From Microbacterium sp. SORGH_AS_0862 (lineage in GTDB: Bacteria > Actinomycetota > Actinomycetes > Actinomycetales > Microbacteriaceae), in contig NZ_JAUTAY010000001.1 of NCBI RefSeq assembly GCF_030818795.1, positions 1,116,001 to 1,180,000 of the forward strand: a DNA stretch of 64,000 bases, read 5' to 3'. The position numbers and the translations under genes were made by a program. How positions within the stretch are numbered: position 1 is the first letter of the stretch; every line of letters starts with the position of its first letter. Positions 1 through 8,750 of the stretch are shown here, in pieces. The notes under the pieces are model-generated. The model ran no database searches. It saw only the letters and a list, made by a program, of their open reading frames with translations, and was not told where the DNA came from.

Positions 1-1
1 C

Positions 2-637
2 GGACAACTCGGACCGCTCGTCCGCTACGACGTCGAGCTTCCCGCGGCGGCCTTCGGAGACGACGACGCGGCCGTGCTCGCGTTCGCCGAGGTGCGCGAC
101 CTCGCCTGGGTGTCGGTCGACGGCGTCGCCGTCGGACGGCTCTCACGGGCACTGCACGAGCGCACTCTGACGATTCCCCGCGGCGCACACCTCACCGTGC
201 TCGTGGAGGACCAGGGCCGTGTCAACTACGACCACCGCCTCGGCGAGACCAAGGGACTCATCGCGCCGGTGACCCTCGGCGGAAGCGCATTGACCGGGTG
301 GACGGGCACGCTCGTCGACGTGGAGCGCATCGCCGCGAGCATCGGAGCCGCCGCATCCGGATCCATCGCCGGGCGCACGGCGCTGCGCGGCGCGTTCACT
401 CTCGAGACCCCCGCCGACCTGTACCTGGACACCGCATCCTGGGGCAAGGGCTTCGCGTTCGTGAACGGCTTCTTCCTGGGTCGCTACTGGGTCAACGGCC
501 CGCAGCGCACGCTCTACGTGCCTGCGCCGGCGACCCGCGAGGGCGAGAACGAGATCGTTGTGCTCGAGCTCGAGCAGGTCGCGAAGGCCGTGGCGGCGTT
601 CGTGGCCGAGCCCGACCTCGGCCACCGTGAAGAGTGA
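2..637 (+). CDS. GH35-family beta-galactosidase, C-terminal part (5' end outside window)
   Basis: The reading frame is open from the left edge and ends at a TGA at 635-637, so only the last ~211 residues are visible. The segment looks like the jelly-roll carbohydrate-binding tail of GH35 beta-galactosidases: it holds the family-like stretch VEDQGRVNYDHRLGETKG, a G-W-x-G-T strand, and a later WGKGFAFVNGFFLGRYW strand. The catalytic TIM barrel with its two glutamates lies outside the window. Family knowledge: these enzymes remove beta-linked galactose from oligosaccharides. It sits 27 bp before a UDP-galactose epimerase gene, which fits galactose release followed by Leloir-pathway use. The family assignment is good; substrate and localisation cannot be judged from the fragment. 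Confidence 0.8.
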   Translation, partial: GQLGPLVRYDVELPAAAFGDDDAAVLAFAEVRDLAWVSVDGVAVGRLSRALHERTLTIPRGAHLTVLVEDQGRVNYDHRLGETKGLIAPVTLGGSALTGWTGTLVDVERIAASIGAAASGSIAGRTALRGAFTLETPADLYLDTASWGKGFAFVNGFFLGRYWVNGPQRTLYVPAPATREGENEIVVLELEQVAKAVAAFVAEPDLGHREE

Positions 638-664
638 GCGCCCGACTCGGGCAGGATGGATGAC

Positions 665-1639
665 ATGACCTGGCTTGTGACCGGCGGTGCCGGATACATC
701 GGCGCGCACGTGGTGCGCGCGCTCACTGCGGCGGGCCTGGCCCCCGTCGTGCTCGACGACCTCTCCAGCGGTCACGCCGCGTTCGTGCCAGAGGACGTCC
801 CCTTCGTCCGCGGCTCGATCCTGCAGCGCGACCTCGTGGAGCAGACCCTGCGCCAGTACGAGGTGACCGGCGTCATCCACGTCGCCGGATACAAGTACGC
901 CGGCGTCTCGGTGAAGCGTCCGCTGCACACGTACGAGCAGAACGTCGAGGGCACGCGCGTCGTGCTCGCCGCGATGGCGGCAGCGGGCGTCGACAAGCTC
1001 GTGTTCTCCTCCAGCGCCGCCGTCTACGGCACCCCCGACGTGCCGCTCGTCGTCGAGGACCTGCCGAAGCGCCCGGCGTCGCCGTACGGCGAGTCGAAGC
1101 TGATCGGCGAGTGGCTCATCCGCGACCAGGCCGTCGCGACGGCCGACGAGGATGCACCGCTGCGGCACACCTCGCTGCGGTACTTCAACGTCGTCGGCTC
1201 GGGCGACCCCGAGGTCTACGACACCAGCCCGCACAACCTCTTCCCCATCGTGTTCGAGAAGCTGATCGCGGGCGAGACCCCGCAGATCAACGGCGACGAC
1301 TACGACACGGAGGACGGCACAAACGTGCGCGACTACGTGCACGTCGCCGACATCGCCGCCGCCCACGCCGTCGCCGCCCGCCGCCTCGCCGCGGGCGAAC
1401 CGCTCGAGGCCGCGTACAACCTCGGGTCGCAGAACGGCCTGTCGGTGCGCCAGATCATGGACGCGATGGCCCGCGTGACGGGCATCGACTTCACGCCCGT
1501 CGTCGGCCCGCGCCGCGCCGGCGACCCCGACCGCATCGTCGCCACGGGCGAGCTCGCCGCACGCGACCTCGAGTGGGCGAACCGTTACTCGGTCGACGAG
1601 ATGGTGCGTTCGGGCTGGGAGGCCCGCCGCCGGGCCTGA
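665..1639 (+). CDS. galE: UDP-glucose 4-epimerase
   Basis: Interconverts UDP-galactose and UDP-glucose, the last step of the Leloir pathway; cytosolic, NAD-dependent extended SDR. Visible signs are the N-terminal GGAGYIG nucleotide-binding motif, the FSSSAAVYG active-site strand, and the catalytic pair in YGESK (Y141 and K145 from this start). Length (324 aa) is normal for GalE. An in-frame ATG at 656 is also possible. I prefer 665 because the Rossmann strand then begins at residue 2-3 and an AGGATGG sequence lies 5-12 nt upstream. It follows the GH35 gene on the same strand and completes galactose conversion together with galT (and galK, if functional) 8 kb downstream. Confidence 0.93.
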   Translation: MTWLVTGGAGYIGAHVVRALTAAGLAPVVLDDLSSGHAAFVPEDVPFVRGSILQRDLVEQTLRQYEVTGVIHVAGYKYAGVSVKRPLHTYEQNVEGTRVVLAAMAAAGVDKLVFSSSAAVYGTPDVPLVVEDLPKRPASPYGESKLIGEWLIRDQAVATADEDAPLRHTSLRYFNVVGSGDPEVYDTSPHNLFPIVFEKLIAGETPQINGDDYDTEDGTNVRDYVHVADIAAAHAVAARRLAAGEPLEAAYNLGSQNGLSVRQIMDAMARVTGIDFTPVVGPRRAGDPDRIVATGELAARDLEWANRYSVDEMVRSGWEARRRA

Positions 1640-1793
1640 CCTGCGTCCCTGAAGCGGGCGTTCGCCGCCGCATCCCTCCGGATCGCGGCCGCGGGCGCCC
1701 GCTTCCGGTTTCCGCGTGCCGGGACGGGCACCTGGTGTACCCGGTCCCGCCCCGCGGCGCCCCGATCACCCGTCCCGGCACCATCCGGCCGAC

Positions 1794-2330
1794 CTGGGGC
1801 GCGCCTCAACTCCTGCACAACCCGCCCCGGGCCCCGCATCCGCACCCCGCGGGCCCGATCTGCAGGAGTTCGGGCACGGATGCGGCCCGCACCACCAGCT
1901 CGGCCGGGACAGGTCCCCGGCCGGCACTGCAGAGCCAGACCCCACCGATCCGGCGCCCCGACCACCCGTCCCAGCACATTCCGGCCAAGCTGGGGCGCGC
2001 CCCAACTCCTGCAAAACCAGCCCCGGGCCCCCGCAACACATACCGCCGGCCGGTTCTGCAGGAGTTCGGGCACGGATGCGGCTCAGGCACCATCCCCGGC
2101 AGGCACCACCCCGGCAGGCCCCACCAGCCCGGCCGGGACAGGCCCCCGGCCGGCACCGCAGAGCCAGACCCCACCGATCCGGCGCCCCGACCACCCGTCC
2201 CAGCACCTTCCGGCCGAGCTGGGGCGCGCCCCAACTCCTGCAGAACCCGCCCCGGGCCCCCGCATCCGCACGCCACAAGCCCGATCTGCAGGAGTTCGGG
2301 CACGCATGCGGCCCACACCGCACGCCCGAG
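1794..2330. repeat. Non-coding tandem and inverted repeat block (element C)
   Basis: The 700 bp between the convergent galE and LacI genes carry no convincing gene. They hold three copies of an inverted repeat with arms AACTCCTGCA (1808-1817, 2004-2013, 2233-2242) and TGCAGGAGTT (1861-1870, 2057-2066, 2287-2296). In copy 1 the stem is strengthened by CGGGCCC (1828-1834) pairing with GGGCCCG (1851-1857). Each right arm continues into CGGGCACG followed by an ATGCGG word. A ~113-bp direct repeat (1901-2013 and 2130-2242, a few mismatches) links the copies, so the block arose by tandem duplication of a ~200-230 bp unit. Bases 1640-1790 show nothing recognisable. Confidence 0.85.
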
Positions 2331-2339
2331 TCCCGCGCG

Positions 2340-3356
2340 TCAGGCGGAGTCGCGCCAGACGACGGGGGCGTCGAGGAGGATGCCGGTGCGCACACTCTGA
2401 TCGCCGTCGAGCTGTGCGAGCACGGCTGCGGCGGCCGCGGCGCCCAGCCCCTCGGCAGGCTGGTGCACGGTGGACAGCTGCGGCGACGTGCGGGTCGCCC
2501 AGGCGCTGTCGTCGAAGCCGACGACCCCGACGTCCTCAGGGACTCTCCGCCCCGCCGCCCGCAAGGCCTGCATCGCGCCGGCCGCGACGGCATCGGATGC
2601 GGCGAACACGCCATCGAGGTCAGGGGCGCGCTCGAGCAGCCGCGCCATGCCTGCGGCACCGTCGGCGAAGGCGTACAGGTCGACGGGTTCCACCAGTGCG
2701 GGGTCGAACGCATCGCCCAGCGCCGCGCGAAACCCCGCGAGGCGGTCGCTGCCCGAGTCGCGGTCGAGGGCCGCGGCGATCATGCCGATCCGGCGGCGAC
2801 CCGTCTCGCGGAGTCGGGTGACGACGGCCTCGGCCGCGCCGCGGTTGTCGATGCCGACCCAGGCGCCGCTGATCCCGGGCGGGTGGCCGACGAAGGCGAC
2901 GGGAAGGCGGAGCCGCTCGACCACATCGGAGATGGGGTCCTGATGCCGGGCTGACACGATCACGGCACCGTCGACGAATCCGCCCGACAGGTACCGGGCG
3001 ACCCGGTCGGTGTCGCGCGCGGTGTCCACGACGACGCACACCATCTGGTAGTCCGCCTGCGACAGCGTCGTGTTGGCCCCCAGCATGATGCCGCCGATGT
3101 TGGGGTCCTCGAGGAACAGCGAGTGCGGCTCGTGCACGATGAAGCCGACCGCCTGCGTGCGCTGGCGCACGAGGTTGCGCGCGGCGGTGTTCGGCACGTA
3201 GCCGACCTCGCTGATGGCGCGGTGGATCGCCTCGCGCGCCTGCTCCGACACGTACCCGCCGTTGAGCACACGGCTGACCGTGCCCCGCGACACCCCGGCG
3301 GCGCGCGCCACGTCGTGCACCGTGGAGCGGCGGGGTCCGGATGGGGATGCGGTCAT
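2340..3356 (-). CDS. LacI-family transcriptional regulator
   Basis: Sugar-responsive repressor of 338 aa. The N-terminal helix-turn-helix is plain (STVHDVARAAGVSRGTVSRV, then the hinge-type VRQRTQAVGFIV), followed by the periplasmic-binding-protein-like effector domain ending in GVVGFDDSAWATRTSPQLST, the usual C-terminal lobe. The start is the ATG at 3356, nine residues before the HTH; the frame extends further upstream but without conserved sequence. A TAGGCT box ends 7 nt before this ATG, so a leaderless transcript is likely. It is divergent from the GH42 beta-galactosidase gene, whose promoter carries two TGTG-N2-CG-N2-CACA operators, so it probably represses that transporter-enzyme operon and itself. 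The effector is unknown, likely a galactoside. Confidence 0.9.
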   Translation of the reverse strand: MTASPSGPRRSTVHDVARAAGVSRGTVSRVLNGGYVSEQAREAIHRAISEVGYVPNTAARNLVRQRTQAVGFIVHEPHSLFLEDPNIGGIMLGANTTLSQADYQMVCVVVDTARDTDRVARYLSGGFVDGAVIVSARHQDPISDVVERLRLPVAFVGHPPGISGAWVGIDNRGAAEAVVTRLRETGRRRIGMIAAALDRDSGSDRLAGFRAALGDAFDPALVEPVDLYAFADGAAGMARLLERAPDLDGVFAASDAVAAGAMQALRAAGRRVPEDVGVVGFDDSAWATRTSPQLSTVHQPAEGLGAAAAAAVLAQLDGDQSVRTGILLDAPVVWRDSA

Positions 3357-3363
3357 GGGCGCC

Positions 3364-3369
3364 AGCCTA
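3364..3369 (-). promoter_or_regulatory. Predicted leaderless -10 box of the LacI gene
   Basis: On the minus strand TAGGCT is followed by 7 nt and then the ATG at 3356. The same hexamer stands 6 nt before three other genes in this window. No Shine-Dalgarno sequence precedes the ATG. No clear -35 element was seen. Confidence 0.5.
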
Positions 3370-3384
3370 TCGGCGCGGCTCCGC

Positions 3385-3472
3385 TTGACGGATGCGGCGA
3401 ACCGTGACAATCTGTGCACGTTCACAGATTCTCTTCCGAGATTCTTCGCACGCAAATGTGTGCACGTTCACA
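3385..3472 (+). promoter_or_regulatory. Promoter and paired LacI-type operators of the GH42/ABC operon
   Basis: Two identical 14-bp sites, TGTGCACGTTCACA, lie at 3413-3426 and 3459-3472 with centres 46 bp apart. Each has the central CG typical of LacI-family operators. A -35-like TTGACG at 3385-3390 lies before the first site, with a weak -10 such as GACAAT at 3406-3411. The spacing would let a dimer of dimers bind both sites and block transcription. A Shine-Dalgarno AAAGGAG follows 9 nt before the GH42 start. Confidence 0.75.
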
Positions 3473-3495
3473 GCTACGCAAAGGAGCGCCACGGG

Positions 3496-5502
3496 ATGCC
3501 CGACGCCGCCCATCTCGCCACCCTCGCCGCAGACGGCATCGTCTTCGGCAGCGACTACAACCCCGAGCAGTGGGACCGGTCGGTGTGGGAAGAGGACGTC
3601 CGCCTGATGAACGAGGCCGGCGTCAGCCTCGTGGCCATCAACGTCTTCGGCTGGTCGGACATCAACCCCGCTCCGGGCGAGTGGGACTTCACCGCCCTCG
3701 ACGACATCATCGAGCTGTTGCACGCGCACGGCATCCGCGTGAACCTCGGCACCGGCACCGCGTCGCCGCCGCCGTGGCTGAGCCGCATCCATCCCGAGAT
3801 CCTCCCGGTTTCCGAGGACGGTGTGCGCGCGTGGCCGGGCGGGCGTCAGGCCTACTGCCCCAGCTCCCCCGTCTTCCGCTCCTACGCCGCCGAGGTCGTC
3901 ACCCGGGTCGCCGAGCGCTACGGGAGCCACCCGGCCGTCGCCCTGTGGCACGTGTCGAACGAACTCGGCTGCCACAACGCGCTGTGCTTCTGCGACGCGA
4001 GCGCCGAGGCCTTCCGCGGCTGGCTGCAGCGCCGCTACGAGACGATCGAGGCGCTCAACGACGCGTGGGGCACTGCGTTCTGGAGCCAGCGCTACGGCAC
4101 CTGGGACGACGTCCTGCCCCCGCGCCGCGCCCTGTCGCTGCGCAACCCCGGCCAGATGCTCGACTTCCACCGTTTCAGCTCCGACGAGCAGCTCGGTCTC
4201 TACCGCGCGGAGGCCGCCATCATCCGCGCGGCGAGCGCGGTGCCGGTGACCACCAACTTCATGGTGACGGCCCACATCCGCAACCTCGACTACTGGTCGT
4301 GGGCGGGCGAGATGGACGTCATCGCCAACGACCACTACCTCGACAACCGCCTTCCGGTTCCCCGCGCGGAGCTGTCGTTCGCGGCGGATCTGACCCGCGG
4401 ACTCGCCCAGGGTGAGCCGTGGCTGCTCATGGAGACGTCGACCGGTGCGGTCAACTGGCAGCCGTACAACCTCGCGAAGAGCGACGGCGAGCTCTTGCGC
4501 AACGTGGTCACGCACGTCGCACGCGGCGCCGACGGCATCTGCTTCTTCCAGTGGCGCGCCTCGGCCCAGGGCGCGGAGAAGTACCACTCCGCGCTCGTCC
4601 CGCACGCCGGCACCGACACCGCGGCCTGGCAGCGCGTGCTCGAGCTCGGCCGCACCCTGCGCGCGCTCGCCCCCGTGGTGGGAACGCGCGTCCACGCGCA
4701 GGCCGCTCTGCTCTTCAGCTGGGAGAGCTGGTGGGCCGCGGAGGGCGAGGGGCGCCCGAGCGAGGCGCTCGCCTACCTCGAGCAGGTCCACGCCGCGCAC
4801 GCCGCGCTCACCGCGGCGGGCCTCACGGTCGACATCATCCGCCCCGGAGCATCTCTCGATGACCACACGCTCGTCGTCGTCCCGGCCCTGCACCTCGTGC
4901 GGGATGCGGATGCCTCCGTCATCGCCGAGCGTGCCGCATCCGGCGCCGCGGTGCTCATCACGTTCTTCAGCGGCACGGTCGACGAGCGAGACGCCGTTCG
5001 CCTGGGCGGCTACCCCGGCGCGTTCCGCGACCTGCTCGGCGTCGGCGCGGAGGAGTTCGCCCCGCTCGAACCCGGGCACACGGTCCGCCTCGGATCCGGC
5101 GCCGTCGGAAGCGTCTGGACCGAACGGATGCGGGCGATCGACGCGGAGGTCGTCGACACGTTCGTCGACGGTCCCGCGGGCGGCATGCCCGCCCTCACCC
5201 GTCGCACCGTCGGAGCGGGCTCCGCCTGGTATCTCGCCACCCAGCCGGACGCGTCCTCCTACGCCGCGCTCGTCTCGCGGATGGCGGCCGAGGCCGGGCT
5301 GGAGGCCGACGCCTCGCGCATCCCCGGCGTCGAGGTCGTCCGCCGGCGGGGCGAGCAGGGCTCGTATCTGTTCGTCATCAACGACTCAGAGAACGAGGTC
5401 GCCGTCGACGCCCGCGGCCGTGACCTGCTCACCGACCAGCCGGTCGACGGCACCGCGGTCGTGTCCGCCGGCGCCGTCCGGATCATCGAGGAGTCCCTGT
5501 GA
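3496..5502 (+). CDS. GH42 beta-galactosidase
   Basis: Hydrolyses beta-galactosides inside the cell; 668 aa, the usual GH42 length, no signal peptide. The barrel opens with GSDYNPEQW. The acid/base is E156 in WHVSNELG and the nucleophile E313 in LLMETSTGAVNW. Cysteines C121, C159, C164 and C166 match the metal-binding cysteine set known in part of this family. A middle trimerisation-type domain (about 385-600) and a small C-terminal beta domain follow. The ATG at 3496 has AAAGGAG 9 nt upstream. Its stop overlaps the next start by 4 bp, placing it first in an operon with a sugar ABC importer. Control is probably by the divergent LacI protein through the two operators upstream. Confidence 0.95.
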   Translation: MPDAAHLATLAADGIVFGSDYNPEQWDRSVWEEDVRLMNEAGVSLVAINVFGWSDINPAPGEWDFTALDDIIELLHAHGIRVNLGTGTASPPPWLSRIHPEILPVSEDGVRAWPGGRQAYCPSSPVFRSYAAEVVTRVAERYGSHPAVALWHVSNELGCHNALCFCDASAEAFRGWLQRRYETIEALNDAWGTAFWSQRYGTWDDVLPPRRALSLRNPGQMLDFHRFSSDEQLGLYRAEAAIIRAASAVPVTTNFMVTAHIRNLDYWSWAGEMDVIANDHYLDNRLPVPRAELSFAADLTRGLAQGEPWLLMETSTGAVNWQPYNLAKSDGELLRNVVTHVARGADGICFFQWRASAQGAEKYHSALVPHAGTDTAAWQRVLELGRTLRALAPVVGTRVHAQAALLFSWESWWAAEGEGRPSEALAYLEQVHAAHAALTAAGLTVDIIRPGASLDDHTLVVVPALHLVRDADASVIAERAASGAAVLITFFSGTVDERDAVRLGGYPGAFRDLLGVGAEEFAPLEPGHTVRLGSGAVGSVWTERMRAIDAEVVDTFVDGPAGGMPALTRRTVGAGSAWYLATQPDASSYAALVSRMAAEAGLEADASRIPGVEVVRRRGEQGSYLFVINDSENEVAVDARGRDLLTDQPVDGTAVVSAGAVRIIEESL

Positions 5503-6398
5503 CCATCACCGAAGCGCCCGCGCGGCCCCGGACGCGGGTGCCGCACAAAGCGGCGATCGCGTTCCTGCTGGTGCCGTTCGGCATCCTGTTCACCCTGTTC
5601 TACGTCGCGCCGATCCTCTTCGCGATCGTGCAGTCGACACTCGTCGTGCGCCGCGAGGGCACCTTCGGAAAGGCCGAACAGGTCTTCGGCGGATTCGCGC
5701 AGTACGTGCTCGTCTTCCAGAACGAGGCATTCTGGAGCTCGGTCGGGCGGATGCTGCTGTTCGGCGTCGTGCAGGTGCCTGTCATGCTCGGCCTCGCACT
5801 GCTGTTCGCACTGCTGCTGGACTCACCGCTGGTCAAGGGCAAGCGCTTCTTCCGCCTCGCGTTCTTCGTGCCGTACGCGGTGCCCGGCGTGATCGCAGCG
5901 ATCATGTGGGGCTCGCTGTTCTCGCCGAATCTGTCGCCGTTCACCGCACTGACGAAGAACGTCGACTTCCTCGGCGCCGATCTCGTGCTGTGGTCCATCG
6001 CGAACGTCGTGACCTGGGTCTACGTGGGCTACAACATGCTGATCATCTACTCGTCGCTGCTGTCCATCCCGACCGAGATCTACGAGGCGGCGCGCCTGGA
6101 CGGGGCAGGGCAGTTCCGCATCGCCTGGTCGATCAAGATCCCCCTCGTCCGGCCCGCGATCGTGATGACCGCGATCTTCTCGATCATCGGCACGCTGCAG
6201 CTGCTGGCGGAGCCGCAGGTGTTCCGCTCCTTCAGCTCGGCGGTCACCAGCACCTACACCCCCAACATGACGGTCTACGCGACCGCATCCATCCCCAACC
6301 CGAACCTCGCGGCCGCGTTCTCGGTCGTGCTGGCCGTGACCACGTTCGTGCTCTCGTTCGGATTCATGAAGTACATGCAGCGGAAGGGCAACGCATGA
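5499..6398 (+). CDS. Carbohydrate ABC transporter permease (MalF/UgpA type)
   Basis: Inner-membrane subunit of a sugar importer, 299 aa with about six membrane helices. The cytoplasmic EAA loop that docks the ATPase is visible as EIYEAARLDGAGQFRIAWSI, followed by P-L-V-R-P. It starts at GTG 5499 inside the end of the GH42 gene (GTGA overlap), so it is translationally coupled. Together with the next permease and the lipoprotein it forms a CUT1-type importer for oligosaccharides. No ATPase gene is present in the cluster, which in actinobacteria usually means a shared MsmK-like ATPase encoded elsewhere (inference). Confidence 0.93.
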   Translation: MTITEAPARPRTRVPHKAAIAFLLVPFGILFTLFYVAPILFAIVQSTLVVRREGTFGKAEQVFGGFAQYVLVFQNEAFWSSVGRMLLFGVVQVPVMLGLALLFALLLDSPLVKGKRFFRLAFFVPYAVPGVIAAIMWGSLFSPNLSPFTALTKNVDFLGADLVLWSIANVVTWVYVGYNMLIIYSSLLSIPTEIYEAARLDGAGQFRIAWSIKIPLVRPAIVMTAIFSIIGTLQLLAEPQVFRSFSSAVTSTYTPNMTVYATASIPNPNLAAAFSVVLAVTTFVLSFGFMKYMQRKGNA

Positions 6399-7282
6399 GC
6401 GCCACCGTCGCCACCCGCCGGAGCACCGGCGCCACCCGTCGCGTGCGCGAGCCCCTGGTTTCGCGCGGCTCGGCGATGCTCATCATGGCCGTGTTCACGG
6501 TTTACTTCCTGCTGCCGCTGTGGTGGCTGCTCGTGGCGTCCAGCAAGGACACCGGCGACATCCTCACGACCAACCCGCTGTGGTTCGCCGACTTCCGGCT
6601 GTTCGCGAACATCGGTGATCTGTTCGCGTACCGCGACGGCATCTACCTGCGCTGGCTCGGCAACTCGCTGCTGTACGCCGGCCTCGGCGGTGCGATCGCG
6701 ACGCTGCTGGCGGCGATGGCGGGCTACGCCCTGGCGAAGTACCGCTTCCCGGGGCGGGAGTTCCTCTTCAACGTCGTCCTCGGCGGCGTGCTCGTGCCCG
6801 CAACTGCGCTCGCTCTGCCGCTGTTCCTGATCTTCAGCCAGGTGCAGCTGACGAACACGTTCTGGGCGGTGTTCCTCCCGTCGCTCGTGAGTCCGTTCGG
6901 GGTCTACCTCGCGCGTATCTTCGCCGCATCCTCCGTGCCGGACGAGCTCCTGGAAGCCGCGCGTCTGGACGGCTCGGGCGAGATCCGCACCTTCTTCACC
7001 GTCAGCATGCGACTGATGACGCCGGCGCTCGTGACGATGTTCCTCTTCCAGTTCGTGGCCATCTGGAACAACTTCTTCCTGCCGCTGATCATGCTGCGCA
7101 GCGAAGAGCTCTTCCCGGTCGTCTACGGCCTGTTCGGCTGGAACAACCAGCTGAACCAGCTGCCCGAGTTGCGCGGGCTCGTCCTCATCGGTGCCTTGCT
7201 GTCGGTGATCCCCCTGATCGTCACGTTCCTGCTGCTGCAGCGCTTCTGGCGCGGCGGGCTCGGCGCGGGCGCCATCAAGTGA
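6395..7282 (+). CDS. Carbohydrate ABC transporter permease (MalG/UgpE type)
   Basis: Second permease of the sugar importer, 295 aa with six predicted helices. The EAA loop reads ELLEAARLDGSGEIRTF. The C-terminus RFWRGGLGAGAIK is typical of the MalG branch, where this tail follows a final helix and includes the GG-A-G-K pattern. The ATG at 6395 overlaps the preceding stop (ATGA). It pairs with the upstream permease to form the transmembrane channel. The substrate is likely the galactoside split by the GH42 enzyme. Confidence 0.93.
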   Translation: MSATVATRRSTGATRRVREPLVSRGSAMLIMAVFTVYFLLPLWWLLVASSKDTGDILTTNPLWFADFRLFANIGDLFAYRDGIYLRWLGNSLLYAGLGGAIATLLAAMAGYALAKYRFPGREFLFNVVLGGVLVPATALALPLFLIFSQVQLTNTFWAVFLPSLVSPFGVYLARIFAASSVPDELLEAARLDGSGEIRTFFTVSMRLMTPALVTMFLFQFVAIWNNFFLPLIMLRSEELFPVVYGLFGWNNQLNQLPELRGLVLIGALLSVIPLIVTFLLLQRFWRGGLGAGAIK

Positions 7283-7365
7283 TCTGAGACTCCGGGCGGA
7301 AGGAACCGCCCGGCCCTCGTCCGTCGGAAAGGCCCGAAGGACGCACCACCAAGAAAGGGATGGAA

Positions 7366-8688
7366 ATGCAGCACCCCAGAAAGAAGGCCGTCGCAGCTCT
7401 CGCGCTGTCGGCATTCCTGCTCGCCGGCTGCGCCGCGGGCGGTGACCAGGGCAGCGACGCCGCTGCCGGCGACTGCGCACCGGCCGACGGTCCGGTCACG
7501 CTCGAGTTCACCTCGTGGATCCCCGGCATCGAGGATGTCGTGAAGATCTGGAACGACGAGAACCCCGACATCCAGGTCAAGGTGCAGACCGGCCCCAACG
7601 GCAACAGCGGCACCTACCAGAACTTCTTCAACCAGATCGCGGCCGGCAACGCACCTGACCTCGGCCAGATCGAGTACGACGCGCTCCCCAACTTCCTCGT
7701 GCAGGACGGCGTCGAGAACATCGCGAACTGCGGCGACGTCAGCTCCGCCAAGGACCAGTTCGTCGGCTGGGCGTGGAGCCAGGTGGCACTGGACGGCGGG
7801 GTCTACGGCATCCCGCAGGACATCGGCCCCATGGGCCTCTTCTACCGTTCCGACCTGTTCGCGGCCAACAACATCCCCGTGCCGACGACCTGGGACGAGT
7901 ACAAGGATGCGGCGAAGAAGATCCGCGCTCTCGGCGGGTACATCACGAACTTCTCGCAGTCCGACATCAACCAGTTCGCGGGCTTCGTCTGGCAGGCCGG
8001 CGGGCAGTGGTTCGACAACGGCTCCGACGGCTGGAAGGTCTCGCTGACGGACGACGCCTCGACCAAGGTCGCCGACTACTGGCAGGACCTCATCAAGGAG
8101 GACCTCGTCAGCACCTACCCCGCGTGGACCGACGAGTGGAACAACGCGTACAACTCGAGCCAGGTCTGGACCTGGAACTCTGCGGTCTGGGGCGCCAACT
8201 CGATCTCGAGCGGCGCACCGGACACGTCCGGCAAGTGGTCCGTCGCACAGATGCCGCAGTGGAAGTCCGGCGACGCCGTCTCCGGAAACTGGGGCGGATC
8301 CTCGATCGCCGTGCTCAAGGGCAGCGAGCACCCCTACGAGGCGTCGAAGTTCGCGCTGTGGCTGAACACGTCCGATGAGGCGCTGACGGCGCTGAACAAG
8401 GCCGCCAACATCTACCCCGCGACCACCGAGGGCCTGAAGCTCCCGTCGCTGGCGGAGGGCGTCGACTTCTACGGCGGCCAGAAGATCTACGACGTGTTCG
8501 CCCAGGCGGCCACCGAGGTCACCCCCGACTTCGTGTGGGGTCCGACCATGACGCAGACCTACGCCGACGTCTCCGACGGCTTCAAGGCCGCCGTGTCCGG
8601 CTCGGGAACGCTCGCCGACGCGCTGAAGAAGGGTCAGGACGCGACCATCAAGACGCTCGAGTCGCAGTCGATCCCGGTCCAGAAGTAA
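7366..8688 (+). CDS. Sugar-binding lipoprotein of the ABC importer
   Basis: Extracellular solute-binding protein (family 1 type), 440 aa. It has a signal peptide with positively charged start QHPRKK, a hydrophobic stretch and the lipobox LAGC, so C22 is the lipidated residue after cleavage. The mature part has the usual two-lobed binding-protein features, including PVTLEFTSWIPGIEDVVKIW near the start and a W-rich ligand region. I chose the ATG at 7366 over 7360 because AAAGGG sits 6 nt before it. It delivers oligosaccharide to the two permeases just upstream. It is the last gene of the operon and is followed by a strong hairpin. Confidence 0.94.
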   Translation: MQHPRKKAVAALALSAFLLAGCAAGGDQGSDAAAGDCAPADGPVTLEFTSWIPGIEDVVKIWNDENPDIQVKVQTGPNGNSGTYQNFFNQIAAGNAPDLGQIEYDALPNFLVQDGVENIANCGDVSSAKDQFVGWAWSQVALDGGVYGIPQDIGPMGLFYRSDLFAANNIPVPTTWDEYKDAAKKIRALGGYITNFSQSDINQFAGFVWQAGGQWFDNGSDGWKVSLTDDASTKVADYWQDLIKEDLVSTYPAWTDEWNNAYNSSQVWTWNSAVWGANSISSGAPDTSGKWSVAQMPQWKSGDAVSGNWGGSSIAVLKGSEHPYEASKFALWLNTSDEALTALNKAANIYPATTEGLKLPSLAEGVDFYGGQKIYDVFAQAATEVTPDFVWGPTMTQTYADVSDGFKAAVSGSGTLADALKKGQDATIKTLESQSIPVQK

Positions 8689-8696
8689 CTCCGACC

Positions 8697-8734
8697 GTGA
8701 TGCCCCGGAACCTTTCCGCGTCCCGGGGCATCAC
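8697..8734. terminator. Bidirectional hairpin terminator
   Basis: GTGATGCCCCGG (8697-8708) pairs perfectly with CCGGGGCATCAC (8723-8734) over 12 bp, with a 14-nt loop. It lies between the convergent ends of the binding-protein gene and the second LacI gene. There is no T-run, as is common in high-GC actinobacteria. Confidence 0.75.
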
Positions 8735-8750
8735 GCGTCTTCGGAACGCG

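Noticed and set aside
1716..2954. Proline-rich protein over the element C repeats
   Set aside because: It runs through tandem non-coding repeats into the antisense of the LacI gene; no ribosome-binding site and no domain.
5499..8688. A missing ATPase gene hidden in the sugar importer cluster
   Set aside because: No Walker A/B-type sequence is found in any frame of this region; a shared ATPase elsewhere is more likely.
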